NCBI RefSeq assembly: GCF_900142775.1
Contig: NZ_FRCC01000002.1
Span: 496,001 to 560,000 of the forward strand
Length of the DNA stretch: 64,000 nucleotides
Source of the DNA: Flavobacterium flevense
GTDB lineage: Bacteria; Bacteroidota; Bacteroidia; Flavobacteriales; Flavobacteriaceae
Direction of reading: 5' to 3'
Shown here: positions 27,144 through 37,500 of the stretch, piece after piece
How positions within the stretch are numbered: position 1 is the stretch's first letter
How the letters are laid out: each line of letters starts with the position of its first letter
The notes under the pieces: generated by a model
Database searches by the model: none
What the model saw: the letters and a program-made list of their open reading frames with translations, nothing else
Told to the model about the DNA's origin: nothing
Made by a program: the position numbers and the translations under genes

Positions 27144-29471
27144 ATGAAATACACAATTTACATATTTTTCTTTTTTACACTTTTCGCAAAAGCGCAAATT
27201 GCTACGCTTGAAAATTACAATCAGGTATGGAGTACCCAAAGCAATAATTCATCGGAATCCATGCCTTTGGGCGGAGGTGATATTGGTGCGAATGTGTGGG
27301 TTGAAAAAGGCGATTTGTATTTCTATTTTTCCCGTTCGGGAACATTTGATGAACACAATACCTTGTTGAAATTAGGAAGAGTAAAAGTTAGCTTGAGTCC
27401 GAATCCTTTTAAAGACAATGTAGGTTTTAAACAGGAATTGCATTTGAAAGAGGGCTACATAACCCTTTCTCAAAAGGGAACTACAGTAAAATTATGGGTG
27501 GATGTTTTTAACCCGGTGATTCATGTGGATGTGGAGAGCAAAGTTCCAACTGAAATGAAAGTGGCTTATGAAAGTTGGCGTTATAAAAACAGAGATTCGA
27601 AAGGAAAAGCCAATAATGCTAATTCGTACAAATGGGCTCCGCAAGGCGATATTATAACCTATAAAGATTCCATTTCTTTTGAAGGAAATGCGGTGCAGTT
27701 TTATCACAGAAACAGAGAAAATACGGTTTTTGATGTGACGGTTAAGCAACAAAAAATGGAATCGGTTAAGGATCAGATGCTGAATCCGATTGCAAATTTG
27801 ACATTTGGAGGACAACTTTCGGGAGATAATCTAAAAGCTGACGGAACGTATACCGGAATCTATCAGGATACCGATTTTAAAGGATTCCAACTTTCGACTA
27901 TAAAAGCATCCAAAAAACATGAATTCCAAATCCAGTTGCACACCAATCAATTTGCTGATGCGGGTGTATGGAAAAAAGAACTGCAAAAACAAGTTCTGAA
28001 TTATAATAAGACGGTAAATAAAGCAGAAAAAAATACAATTGCGTGGTGGAATAACTTCTGGAATCGTTCATTTATTTATACCCAAAAATCAAAAACGGAG
28101 AAGGATTCTGTTTGTCAAATCGGACAAAATTACCAGCTGTTCCGTTATATGTTGGGTTGCAATGCGTATGGAAAATATCCTACCAAATTCAACGGTGGAT
28201 TGTTTACTGTAGATCCGGTGCATACCAATAAAGAGCTGAATTTCACACCTGATTTCAGAAATTGGGGTGGTGGAACGATGACGGCTCAAAACCAGCGACT
28301 GGTTTATTTTCCAATGGTGAAAAGTGGTGATTTTGATATGATGAAATCCCAATTGGATTATTATCTGAGTTTGCAAAAAAATGCCGAATTGCGTTCTCAG
28401 GTGTATTGGAAACACGGCGGAGCTTCTTTTACCGAACAATTGGAAAATTTTGGATTACCTAATCCTGCCGAATACGAGTGGAAACGACCAGCGGATTATG
28501 ATCCCGGAATGGAATACAATGCTTGGTTAGAATATGAGTGGGATACGGTGTTAGAGTTTTGCCAGATGATGTTGCAACAAAAGCAATATGCTGGTGAAGA
28601 TATTCGAAAATACAATCCGTTTATCATGAGTTGTCTTCGTTTTTTCGATGAGCATTATCAATATTTAGCTAAAAACAGAGGCCGAAAAGCATTGGATGGC
28701 AACGGTCATTTGGTTTTGTTTCCGGGTTCAGCTGCCGAAACTTATAAAATGACGAATAATGCGAATAGCACAATTTCAGCTTTAAAGGTAATTTCGGAAC
28801 AGTTTTTGTTACTATCGGAAAACGAATTATTAAAAGAGGATTTAGAATATTTAAAAGCATTTCAAAAACGGATTCCACCTTTAAATTTCAGCCAGTTTAA
28901 TGGGCATAAAACATTGGCTCCGGCCAAAATATGGGAACGAATCAATAATACTGAAGTGCCACAATTGTATCCTGTTTATCCGTGGAAAATTTACGGGCTT
29001 GGAAAACCAGATTTGGAAACAGCCATAAATACCTGGAAATACGATACGGATGCTTTAAAATTCAGAAGTCATATTGGGTGGAAACAAGATAATATTTTTG
29101 CGGCTCGTTTAGGATTAACAGAAGAAGCAGCAAAATATAATTTGCTAAAAATGGCTAATTCCGAGAGGCGATTCCCTGCTTTTTGGGGACCGGGATTTGA
29201 TTGGGTTCCGGATCACAACTGGGGAGGAAGCGGAATGATAGGTATGCAGGAAATGTTGTTGCAGGCTAATGGAGATACCATTTATATTTTTCCCGCCTGG
29301 CCAGCAAGCTGGGATGTACATTTTAAATTGCATGCACCAAAAAATACTACTGTTGAAGTGCAACTGGAAAAAGGAAAAGTAACTTTGCTAAAAGTTTTTC
29401 CAAAAGAAAGAGAAAAAGACATTTTTAATCTGCTTGGAAAATCTGAGATAGAAAAATTAAAGATGAATTAA
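27144..29471 (+). CDS. DUF5703/GH139-like glycosidase
   Basis: 775 residues with a signal peptide (ending LFAKAQ). The N-terminal beta-sandwich starts NYNQVWSTQSNNSSESMPLGGGDIGANVWV, in segments reminiscent of GH95 (PLGGGDIGA). It is followed by a helical (alpha/alpha)6-type barrel with NGGLFTVDP, NWGGGTMTAQNQRLVY and GGSGMIGMQEML. This layout matches the DUF5703 family, to which GH139 belongs. GH139 (BT0984) removes 2-O-methyl-L-fucose from RG-II. The assignment rests on recognition of the pattern and on locus context, so it should be treated as probable. Confidence 0.65.
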   Translation: MKYTIYIFFFFTLFAKAQIATLENYNQVWSTQSNNSSESMPLGGGDIGANVWVEKGDLYFYFSRSGTFDEHNTLLKLGRVKVSLSPNPFKDNVGFKQELHLKEGYITLSQKGTTVKLWVDVFNPVIHVDVESKVPTEMKVAYESWRYKNRDSKGKANNANSYKWAPQGDIITYKDSISFEGNAVQFYHRNRENTVFDVTVKQQKMESVKDQMLNPIANLTFGGQLSGDNLKADGTYTGIYQDTDFKGFQLSTIKASKKHEFQIQLHTNQFADAGVWKKELQKQVLNYNKTVNKAEKNTIAWWNNFWNRSFIYTQKSKTEKDSVCQIGQNYQLFRYMLGCNAYGKYPTKFNGGLFTVDPVHTNKELNFTPDFRNWGGGTMTAQNQRLVYFPMVKSGDFDMMKSQLDYYLSLQKNAELRSQVYWKHGGASFTEQLENFGLPNPAEYEWKRPADYDPGMEYNAWLEYEWDTVLEFCQMMLQQKQYAGEDIRKYNPFIMSCLRFFDEHYQYLAKNRGRKALDGNGHLVLFPGSAAETYKMTNNANSTISALKVISEQFLLLSENELLKEDLEYLKAFQKRIPPLNFSQFNGHKTLAPAKIWERINNTEVPQLYPVYPWKIYGLGKPDLETAINTWKYDTDALKFRSHIGWKQDNIFAARLGLTEEAAKYNLLKMANSERRFPAFWGPGFDWVPDHNWGGSGMIGMQEMLLQANGDTIYIFPAWPASWDVHFKLHAPKNTTVEVQLEKGKVTLLKVFPKEREKDIFNLLGKSEIEKLKMN

Positions 29472-29497
29472 TAAGTATAGCTAATCCGGCTTCGGCT

Positions 29498-29527
29498 CCC
29501 TCTCCTTTGGGGAGGGCTGGGGTGGGG
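29498..29527. repeat. CCCTCTCCTTTGGGGAGGG dispersed repeat
   Basis: CCCTCTCCTTTGGGGAGGG followed by CTGGGGTGGGG is a widespread intergenic repeat type in Bacteroidota. The first 19 bases form a hairpin (CCCTCTCC / GGGGAGGG with a short loop). It lies between the GH139-like gene and the PL1 gene. Confidence 0.6.
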
Positions 29528-29603
29528 AAATTTAAAATAGAATATGTTATCATCAATTAGTTTAAATAGGATGATAATTACAAACCCTAAAATAAATAAT
29601 TAT

Positions 29604-32072
29604 ATGAATTTAGTAAAACAATTGGCATTTTGCGCAGGAACAATGATAACGTTTACATTGAGTGGTAGCGCGCAAAATCAAAATGTAAATGCTGCTTCCA
29701 AATCCTTAAAAGTTGATTTTGATTTGGCTCAACGAAGAACTTTAGAAGTAAATGATCCCAATTATATTTCTTGGCCTGTAAGTGAAGGTACTCAGTTTAA
29801 TAAAGACTTTGATGGTATAAAAATGACCTTAAAAGGAAATATTAATTCAGGCTGGTATAAAACCGGAGTGCAGGCACCATTTTATGCCCGTTTAATAAAT
29901 GACGGAATTGTTGCTGATAAAAGTGTAGCAATTATCATTAGCGGATTGTCTAAAGGGAAACATACGTTGCTGACTTTCAATAACACTTTTGACAGTCCGG
30001 AAGTGGCTAATTACGCTCCGATTAATGTTTTTGTAAACGGTGTTTTTTCACAAACTATCCAGCCAACTAACAGAGCGACAGCAACAATTGATGCCGCTAC
30101 TTCCTACATTCATTTTGATGCCGAAACAGGAAAAGACGCTGTAATTAAGTTTGAAGCTGATGCAAAAGCGACTGGGAAAATTCAGAAAGTAGTCATTAAT
30201 GGTTTCGAATTGGATTTACCTAATCTTAAAAAACAGGCTCATACGCCAAATCCAGACAATAATGATGCGCATGTAGTTTTAGGAGACAATTTTAAACTGG
30301 AATGGAGTTCGCCGGAAGGGACAGTTTCTCATGATTTTTATTTTGGCGAAAGCCAGGAAAAAGTAGCGAATGCTGATCATAATTCATTAGAATTTAAAGG
30401 CAATTTGAATAAAAACTCGACTACCGTTGATAATAAACAGTGGAGTAATTTAAAAAGCTATTACTGGAGAGTGGATGAAATTAATGCTGATAAAGAAGTA
30501 ACTAAAGGAAAAGTTTGGTTTTTTAAACCGGCACAAATTGCTTTCCCCGGTGCCGAAGGTTACGGACGTTTTGCTATAGGTGGAAGAGGAGGTAAAGTTA
30601 TTGCGGTAACCAATTTGAATGACAGCGGACCGGGAAGTTTGCGTGATGCTGTGGACCAGGAAATTGGACCAAAAACGATTGTTTTTAACGTTTCGGGAAA
30701 TATTCAGTTAAAATCCCGTTTAGTGGTAAGTCAGCCTAATGTAACCATTGCAGGACAAACAGCTCCGGGAAAAGGAATTATGATTAGCAGAGCACCTATT
30801 GGCTTGACCGGAAATGACGGTATTGTACGTTTTTTAAGAGTGCGTATCGGTGGCGGAACAACGTTTGACGGAATGGGATTAACAGGAGCAAATCATAGTA
30901 TTATAGATCATTGTTCGATTAGCTGGACTATCGATGAATCTTTTAGTTCAAGAGGAGCACATAACATCAGTTTGCAGCGTACTTTGATTGCTGAAGCACT
31001 AAATGTGGCGGGTCATGATAAATATCCGACGGGAAAAATGCATGGTTATGCAGCAACTATTGGTGGTGATGTAGGTAGTTTTCACCATAATTTGTTAGCA
31101 CATAATTATGGTCGTAACTGGAGTATTGGCGGTGGATTGAACGGAAACGGTTTTTATGGAGGAAAAGTAGATATCCGTAATAATGTGGTTTACAATTGGG
31201 GACATCGCGCAACAGATGGTGGAGCAAGTCAGGTAAATTTTGTAAACAATTATTACAAACCCGGAGCTGCAACTAATTTCTTTTTTGCATTAAATGCACA
31301 GCATGAAGGTGTTGGAAAAGGAAAACAACAGTATTATTTTGATGGGAATGTGATGCCGGGTCATTTTAATGAAAAAAATCAGGAAAAAGGAAGAAAAGCT
31401 ACTTATTCCAATGGAGATAAGTCATCTTATGAAACATTTGTAGACAAGCCATTCTTTGAATCGCATGTAAAAACACAATCGGCAGAAGCAGCTTATAAAA
31501 ATGTATTGTCAGATGTAGGGGCTAATCAGCCGGTATTTGACACACATGATCAAAGAATAATTGAGGAAACTTTAAAAGGAACTTATAGTTTTAAAGGCAG
31601 TAAAAGCGGTTTAGGCGGAATGATTGATGATGAAAAAGATGCAGGAGGATGGGAAAATTATCCAAATGAAACCCGTGATGCTAACTGGGATGCAGATCAG
31701 GATGGATTGCCAAACTGGTGGGAAGAATCAAAAGGTTTAAATGTAAATTCGGCTCAGGGAGATTTTGCTGATGCAAATGCACCTACAGGCAATGGCTATA
31801 CGCAATTAGAAGATTATTTGAACTGGATGGCACAGCCACACTATTATATAAATGCGGGTGAAACTTTAAATGTGGATGCCGAAAATTTATTCAGAGGTTA
31901 TACTAATGCACCTAAATATGCAGTGTCAACGGTTATTAATGGTTCAGCTTCTATGTTTAAAAAAGAAGTTCAGTTTACCTCCGGCAAAAAAGGATTTGCT
32001 TCCGTTGAAGTAAAAGTAGAAGATGCCGATGGAGATTCAATGAGTCGAATTATAAACGTGTTTGTTAAGTAA
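29604..32072 (+). CDS. Multidomain secreted pectate lyase (PL1-like)
   Basis: 822 residues from the ATG at 29604, which starts a signal peptide (MNLVKQLAFCAGTM, ending SGSAQ). The frame can be opened to 29544, but that would add 20 non-signal residues. Residues about 30-225 form a beta-rich domain of unknown type. About 230-325 is Ig/fibronectin-like (YYWRVDEINAD). About 328-600 is the PL1 beta-helix (FPGAEGYGRFAIGGRGGK, VTIAGQTAPGKG, IDHCSISW). Then comes a calcium-loop-like DADQDGLPNWWEE segment and a C-terminal beta domain. It should cleave homogalacturonan or pectate by beta-elimination. An 18-bp operator-like word lies inside the signal-peptide codons (29642-29659). Confidence 0.85.
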   Translation: MNLVKQLAFCAGTMITFTLSGSAQNQNVNAASKSLKVDFDLAQRRTLEVNDPNYISWPVSEGTQFNKDFDGIKMTLKGNINSGWYKTGVQAPFYARLINDGIVADKSVAIIISGLSKGKHTLLTFNNTFDSPEVANYAPINVFVNGVFSQTIQPTNRATATIDAATSYIHFDAETGKDAVIKFEADAKATGKIQKVVINGFELDLPNLKKQAHTPNPDNNDAHVVLGDNFKLEWSSPEGTVSHDFYFGESQEKVANADHNSLEFKGNLNKNSTTVDNKQWSNLKSYYWRVDEINADKEVTKGKVWFFKPAQIAFPGAEGYGRFAIGGRGGKVIAVTNLNDSGPGSLRDAVDQEIGPKTIVFNVSGNIQLKSRLVVSQPNVTIAGQTAPGKGIMISRAPIGLTGNDGIVRFLRVRIGGGTTFDGMGLTGANHSIIDHCSISWTIDESFSSRGAHNISLQRTLIAEALNVAGHDKYPTGKMHGYAATIGGDVGSFHHNLLAHNYGRNWSIGGGLNGNGFYGGKVDIRNNVVYNWGHRATDGGASQVNFVNNYYKPGAATNFFFALNAQHEGVGKGKQQYYFDGNVMPGHFNEKNQEKGRKATYSNGDKSSYETFVDKPFFESHVKTQSAEAAYKNVLSDVGANQPVFDTHDQRIIEETLKGTYSFKGSKSGLGGMIDDEKDAGGWENYPNETRDANWDADQDGLPNWWEESKGLNVNSAQGDFADANAPTGNGYTQLEDYLNWMAQPHYYINAGETLNVDAENLFRGYTNAPKYAVSTVINGSASMFKKEVQFTSGKKGFASVEVKVEDADGDSMSRIINVFVK

Positions 32073-32083
32073 AAATAAAGATT

Positions 32084-32130
32084 GCCACAAATTCACGAAT
32101 TAATAGTATTCTAATTCGTGAATTCGTGGC
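32084..32130. repeat. Inverted repeat, GCCACGAATTCAC family
   Basis: Arms of 19 bp at 32084-32102 and 32112-32130 (TAATTCGTGAATTCGTGGC) with one mismatch and a nine-base loop. The in-frame start codons at 32126 and 54384 arise inside such repeats, which produces spurious MAKK-type N-termini. The right arm ends 19 bases before the GH127 ATG. Confidence 0.75.
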
Positions 32131-32149
32131 TAAAAAAAAAATCATAAAA

Positions 32150-34168
32150 ATGAAAAAAAACATCATTCTCTTATCAGGACTTTTCCTTTTTAGCGGATTT
32201 GTTACTGCTCAAAACAAAGGTTTAGTGGCTAATTCTGATAGTCCGTATTCTAAATTGCAAAGCATCGGTTTACAGGATGTAAAATGGACAAGCGGTTTCT
32301 GGAAAGAACAGTTTGATGTAGAAACGGCAAGCACATTGCCACACATGTGGGATTTGTACCATAATGATGAAGTTTCTCATGCTTACGCCAATTTTGAAAT
32401 AGCAGCCGGAGAAAGAAAAGGAACTTTTAAAGGACCTTCCTTTCATGATGGTGATTTTTATAAAATTTTTGAAGGAATGGCAGCTACTTATGCCGTGACT
32501 AAGGATCCAAAATTGGATAAAAAAATGGATCAAGCCATTGCGATGTTTGCCAAAGTACAGCGTAAAGACGGTTATTTGCATACACCTGTTTTAATTGATG
32601 AGCGATGGGGAACTTTAGGTCCGGAAGAAGTAAAAAAGCAACTGGGTTTTGAAAAGTACAATATGGGGCATTTAATGACGGCAGCCTGTGTACATTATCG
32701 TGCCACAGGGAAAACGAGTTTTTTAAATGTAGCCAAAGGTGTGGCCGACTTTTTATATGATTTTTACAAAAAAGCTTCGCCTGAATTAGCCCGAAATGCT
32801 ATTTGTCCTTCTCATTACATGGGGATTGTAGAGATGTATCGGACTACGAAAAATCCAAAATACCTGGAATTAGCTAATAATTTAATTGATATCAGAGGAA
32901 CGACTAATGACGGAACCGATGATAATCAGGATCGAATTCCGTTTAGACAGCAAACTACCGCAATGGGGCATGCAGTAAGAGCCAATTACTTATATGCAGG
33001 AATTGCCGATTTGTATGCCGAAACTGGTGAAAAAAAATTATTAGACAATCTAAAATCTATTTGGGAAGATGTAGCTTATCGCAAAATGTACATAACAGGA
33101 GCTTGTGGTGCTTTGTATGATGGCGTTTCTCCGGATGGAACTTCTTATGATCCATCTGTAGTTCAAAAGATTCATCAGGCTTACGGAAGACCTTTTCAAT
33201 TGCCTAATGCCACAGCGCATACAGAAACCTGTGCTAATATTGGGAATGTGTTATGGAACTGGAGAATGCTGCAAATTACCGCTGATGCCAAATATGCTGA
33301 CATAGTAGAATTAGCCTTATACAATAGTGTTTTGTCCGGAATTAATCTGGAAGGAAATAAATTTTGCTATAACAATCCGTTGAATGTTTCAGTCGATTTG
33401 CCTTTCGAGCAACGATGGGGAAATAAACGGGAAGGCTACATTGCGTTATCGAATTGTTGTGCACCTAATGTTACCAGAACCATAGCCGAAGTTGGGAATT
33501 ATGCCTACAGTCTGACCAATGAAGGCTTGTATGTAAATTTATATGGCAGTAATAATTTGAATACCATTACTGAAGAAGGAGCTAAAATCCAGTTGCATCA
33601 GGAAACTAATTATCCTTGGGATGGCGCTATTTCGATAAAAATAGATACTGCTCCAAAAGAAGCCTATGCATTGTTTTTAAGAATTCCGGGATGGAGTAAA
33701 GGCGCAACGATACTGGTTAACAATAAAAGTGTAGATGCAAGTCCGGTTTCAGGAACGTATTTAAAGGTAGAAAGAAAGTGGAAAAAGGGTGATGTGATCA
33801 GTTTAAACATTCCTATGCCGGTAGAAGTAATGCAGGCCAATCCGCTTGTGGAAGAAACCAGAAATCAAGTTGCTGTAAAACGAGGACCGCTTGTATATTG
33901 TTTAGAATCAGACGGAATTTCGAAAGACAGCTCCATTAATGAAGTGGTTTTAGATGTGAACTCCGATTTCAATACTCAAAGTATGCAACAACATACTCGA
34001 AATTTAGTTGCTATTACTGCTCAGGGTTTTTTAAATACCAATTCTTGGGATAAAAAATTGTATCAGCCATTGCATACCTCTAAAGAAAAAGTTACTCTGA
34101 AATTGATACCCTATTTTGCATGGGGAAATGGTAATAGTAAAGAAATGAGCGTTTGGTTTTTACATTAA
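32150..34168 (+). CDS. GH127 (DUF1680) glycosidase, beta-L-arabinofuranosidase or aceric acid hydrolase type
   Basis: 672 residues from the ATG at 32150, which starts the signal peptide (MKKNIILLSGLFLF, ending TAQNK). An upstream start at 32126 lies inside a repeat and is unlikely. The (alpha/alpha)6 barrel carries the GH127 metal site: Glu359 and Cys361 in HTETCAN, and Cys436-Cys437 in SNCCAPN. The spacing is close to that of the characterised GH127 HypBA1, in which one Cys is the nucleophile and Zn is bound. In RG-II loci a GH127 (BT1003) removes aceric acid. Arabinofuranose is the other main option, and sequence alone does not decide. Confidence 0.9.
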   Translation: MKKNIILLSGLFLFSGFVTAQNKGLVANSDSPYSKLQSIGLQDVKWTSGFWKEQFDVETASTLPHMWDLYHNDEVSHAYANFEIAAGERKGTFKGPSFHDGDFYKIFEGMAATYAVTKDPKLDKKMDQAIAMFAKVQRKDGYLHTPVLIDERWGTLGPEEVKKQLGFEKYNMGHLMTAACVHYRATGKTSFLNVAKGVADFLYDFYKKASPELARNAICPSHYMGIVEMYRTTKNPKYLELANNLIDIRGTTNDGTDDNQDRIPFRQQTTAMGHAVRANYLYAGIADLYAETGEKKLLDNLKSIWEDVAYRKMYITGACGALYDGVSPDGTSYDPSVVQKIHQAYGRPFQLPNATAHTETCANIGNVLWNWRMLQITADAKYADIVELALYNSVLSGINLEGNKFCYNNPLNVSVDLPFEQRWGNKREGYIALSNCCAPNVTRTIAEVGNYAYSLTNEGLYVNLYGSNNLNTITEEGAKIQLHQETNYPWDGAISIKIDTAPKEAYALFLRIPGWSKGATILVNNKSVDASPVSGTYLKVERKWKKGDVISLNIPMPVEVMQANPLVEETRNQVAVKRGPLVYCLESDGISKDSSINEVVLDVNSDFNTQSMQQHTRNLVAITAQGFLNTNSWDKKLYQPLHTSKEKVTLKLIPYFAWGNGNSKEMSVWFLH

Positions 34169-34277
34169 AAAACTTGTTAAAAGTTAAAAAACAAATGAAT
34201 TTAAAAAATTTAACATAAAAAAAACATTAAAACTTAAAAAAAATGTGCTAAAAAATCGTGTTGTAATAAAATTTTAG

Positions 34278-34285
34278 TACATTTG
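34278..34285 (+). promoter_or_regulatory. -7 promoter element for susC
   Basis: TACATTTG matches TAnnTTTG at all fixed positions. The only upstream TTG (34261-34263) is 14 bases away, shorter than usual, so the -33 box is weak. Confidence 0.45.
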
Positions 34286-34287
34286 AA

Positions 34288-34307
34288 AAATGTAAACGTT
34301 TACATTT
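34288..34307. promoter_or_regulatory. LacI-type operator-like palindrome, site 1
   Basis: AAATGTAAACGTTTACATTT is a perfect 20-bp palindrome with a central CG, the form typical of LacI/CcpA-family operators. It begins two bases after the -7 element, where a bound repressor would block transcription start. Confidence 0.65.
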
Positions 34308-34359
34308 GATTTATTTAGCCTTATTTAAAAAGAAACACAATAAATAAATCCTACAAAAA

Positions 34360-34373
34360 TGTAAACGTTTACA
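34360..34373. promoter_or_regulatory. LacI-type operator-like palindrome, site 2
   Basis: TGTAAACGTTTACA, identical to the core of site 1, with centres 69 bp apart. It lies in the putative susC leader. Two sites could allow looping or a roadblock. Confidence 0.6.
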
Positions 34374-34519
34374 CGACGAAAACCAGCTGTAAGGAATGCG
34401 ATTGCAGTGTTAATTAAATCTAAAATAGTATGTTTTAAAACATCCGGAACTGATTTCTCACTTATACAGAAATAATAAACCAAACAAATTAATAATTTTT
34501 TAACCAAAGAAACACACTT

Positions 34520-37500
34520 ATGAAACAAACATTTAAAATGGTATTTAGTGTATTACTGTTCAGCATGATGAGTCTGACTGGTTTTGCTCAAAATGCAGGT
34601 GAAAGGACAGCTATCACTGGAAAAGTAGTGGACAAAGACGGGCTGGGAATAATAGGCCTGAATGTTCTTGAAAAAGGAACAAAACATGCTGTTGTTACTG
34701 ATATCGATGGTAACTACAAAATTCAGGTTCTAAAAGGAGCTGTTTTACAGTTTTCTTATATTGGAATGAAAACTCAGGAAAGAGCAGTAGGTGCAGCAAC
34801 AACTATTAATATAACGATGCAGGAAGATGCTTCTACTTTAGATGAGGTTGTAGTTGTAGGTTATGGTACTCAGAAGAGAGCAAATTTAACAGGTGCTATT
34901 GCCACTATTGATCCGCAAAATGTACAGGATTTGCCTGTTTCGAATTTATCAGAATCATTGAGAGGTTTGATTCCGGGATTATCAGTTAATAATGCTAATG
35001 GTTCAAGCCGTCCGGGTGGAGCTGCAGATATACAAATACGTCAAAGTTATGGTTTTTCTAAAGATGGACACTCAACAGTTCCATTGATAGTAATTGATGA
35101 TATGGTTCAGATTGATCCGGAAACAGGTAAGCCTACGCAGGAAACTTTCAATAGATTAGATCCTTCAGAAATTGAAAGTATTACTGTTTTGAAAGATGGT
35201 TCTGCAGCGATTTATGGTTCTCGTGCTTCTCAAGGAGCAATTATTGTGAAGACAAAAAGAGGTAAAGAAGGTAAGGCTAAGTTCACTTATTATTCACAGT
35301 TTGCTGTAAATGATGCGATAAGTCATGTGAAAACAATGAATGCCTATGAGCATGGAATTTGGAAAAATAGATTTTTAAACTCTAATCTAAATGCAAATCA
35401 GGCCAATTATTTTTCTGCAGATGAGTTAGAACAAATGAAAGGCTTAAATTATGATTGGTTAAAAGAAGCCTGGAAGCCAGCAACGCAACAAAGACACGTT
35501 CTTAATGTAAGTGGTGGTACTGAAAAAGCTACTTATTTTGCAGGATTGACTTATTTTACTCAGGGAGCTAATTTAGGATCACAGGATTACAATAAATGGA
35601 ATTTCCGTACAGGAACAAATGTTAAAGTAAGTAATAGTTTAGATTTTTCTGCATCTATCGCTGTAAGTACGTTAGATGTGCAAAAATCATTTTCAAAAGC
35701 TTCTGCAAATTTAAATGACAGTAGTTTTGGGGCACTAGGAGGTGGAGAACAAGCTGATTATATGTATTTGTTACACATGCCAAAATATGTTCCTTGGCAA
35801 ATAACAAGAGATGGGGTAGATTATTTTATGTCACCATTTCCTCGTACAGATCGTAACTTGGGTAGTGCTAATGCTAATACTACTATTGCGGGATGGAATT
35901 ATTTTGCAGCTCAAGAAGCAGGAAAACAAATAGATCAGGAATTCTCGTACAACGTAAATTTGAATATGACATATAAAGTACCTTTTGTTAAAGGTATGTC
36001 GATTAAAGGAAGTTACGCAAGAAGTCAGTCTAATGCTAATACAGAGCAAGTTCAGTTGCCTTATGACTTACTTAGAATTACTAATCATAATTTAGAAGAT
36101 AATCACCTTTTGAATCCTAATTCTACATTCGCTAACAGTGGTAGACCGGAAACTAATATACGTGGATCAAGAGTTTATTATAATACTGATTTGACTAATT
36201 TAGAGCAAGCTAATATTTTTGCTAATTATGCAAGAACTTTTGGAGACCATTCCGTAGATGCTATGGTAGGTATGGAACGCTCAGAGTCAGACTATAAGTC
36301 AGTACGCTTGGCTTATGAAGGAACAGGTAAAGATTATTTAGGTTCCAGTACTTCTGCAGGACCCTTGAGTTCAAATTCTCTTGCTGACAAAGGAGAGGCT
36401 GGGACATTATCTTACTTAGGACGTTTGAATTATAGTTTTAAAGATAAATATTTATTATCATTAATTTTTAGAAGTGATGCTTCTACTAAATTCGCTCCGG
36501 AAAATTACTGGGGATTTTTTCCTGGTGCACAAGTGGGTTGGGTAGTGTCTAAAGAAAATTGGTTTGCAGATAATGTATCATGGATAGATAACCTTAAATT
36601 GCGTTATTCTATTGGTAAAACAGGAAATGATAATCTTGGTACTTGGCGTTGGTTGCAATTATGGGAACCAATTGTTGATAAAGGAGCTCAATTTGGAAGT
36701 GCAGGAGGTACACTAGGAGCAGGTATAACACCTAGAGTAACTCCTAATAGAGATGTTAAATGGGATTCTACTTTGAAAAGCAACTATGGTATTGATTTAG
36801 CTTTGTTTGATAATAGATTGCAAATTACAGCAGATTATTATTTTGATAGAAAGACAGATATGTTGGTTACTTTAGCAAGTCAAGCTGGGACGCCAATTTC
36901 AGTAGGAGGAGCCACTGCTGAGTCAAATTATGCAGCAATTGATACTTGGGGAACTGAGTTTTCTGTAAATTGGAGAGACAATATAAAAGATAATTTCAGT
37001 TATAATGTTGGAGTCAACTTTGGTTTTTCTAATAATGAAATCAAAAAATATCCAGAAGCAGCTTTGACTGATCCTTCAACAAATCCTAGAGTTGCAGGTA
37101 CTTCATTAATAACTCCAGTTTGGGGATTCAAAACCTGGAAAGAAACTTCTACAGGAGACGGTATCTTGCGTACAGATGAAGATGTTACTAATTATTGGAA
37201 CTATTTAACAGAGCGTGCTACAGCAGCAGGCGGAGCTCCAAATTATATGAACATAACTAATGTAGCTAATATGAGAAAAGGGATGCTGGCATATGAAGAT
37301 GTTGGAGGAGCTTTTGATGCAGCTACCGGAGAGAGACGTCCTGCTGATGGAAAAATCACAAGAAATGATGATTACCAAAAATTAGTTAACCAAAACAGAA
37401 CGTATGGTTTTACTACTAATTTAGGCATGAAATACAAAAATTTTTCTGTTAGAACACAAATTGCTACTTCTTGGGGAGGTTATAATAGTTTAGACATGAT

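Larger units (their letters stand above)
34169..34519. promoter_or_regulatory. Control region of the susC operon
   Basis: A 351-bp AT-rich gap without a gene. It holds a TACATTTG -7-like element (34278-34285), a 20-bp operator-like palindrome just after it, and a second copy of its core 69 bp downstream. The putative transcript would have a leader of about 230 nt. The first 100 bp are A-rich with no evident structure. Confidence 0.6.

Noticed and set aside
29544..29603. N-terminal extension of the PL1 protein
   Set aside because: The added residues have no signal-peptide character and would bury the clear signal peptide that begins at 29604.
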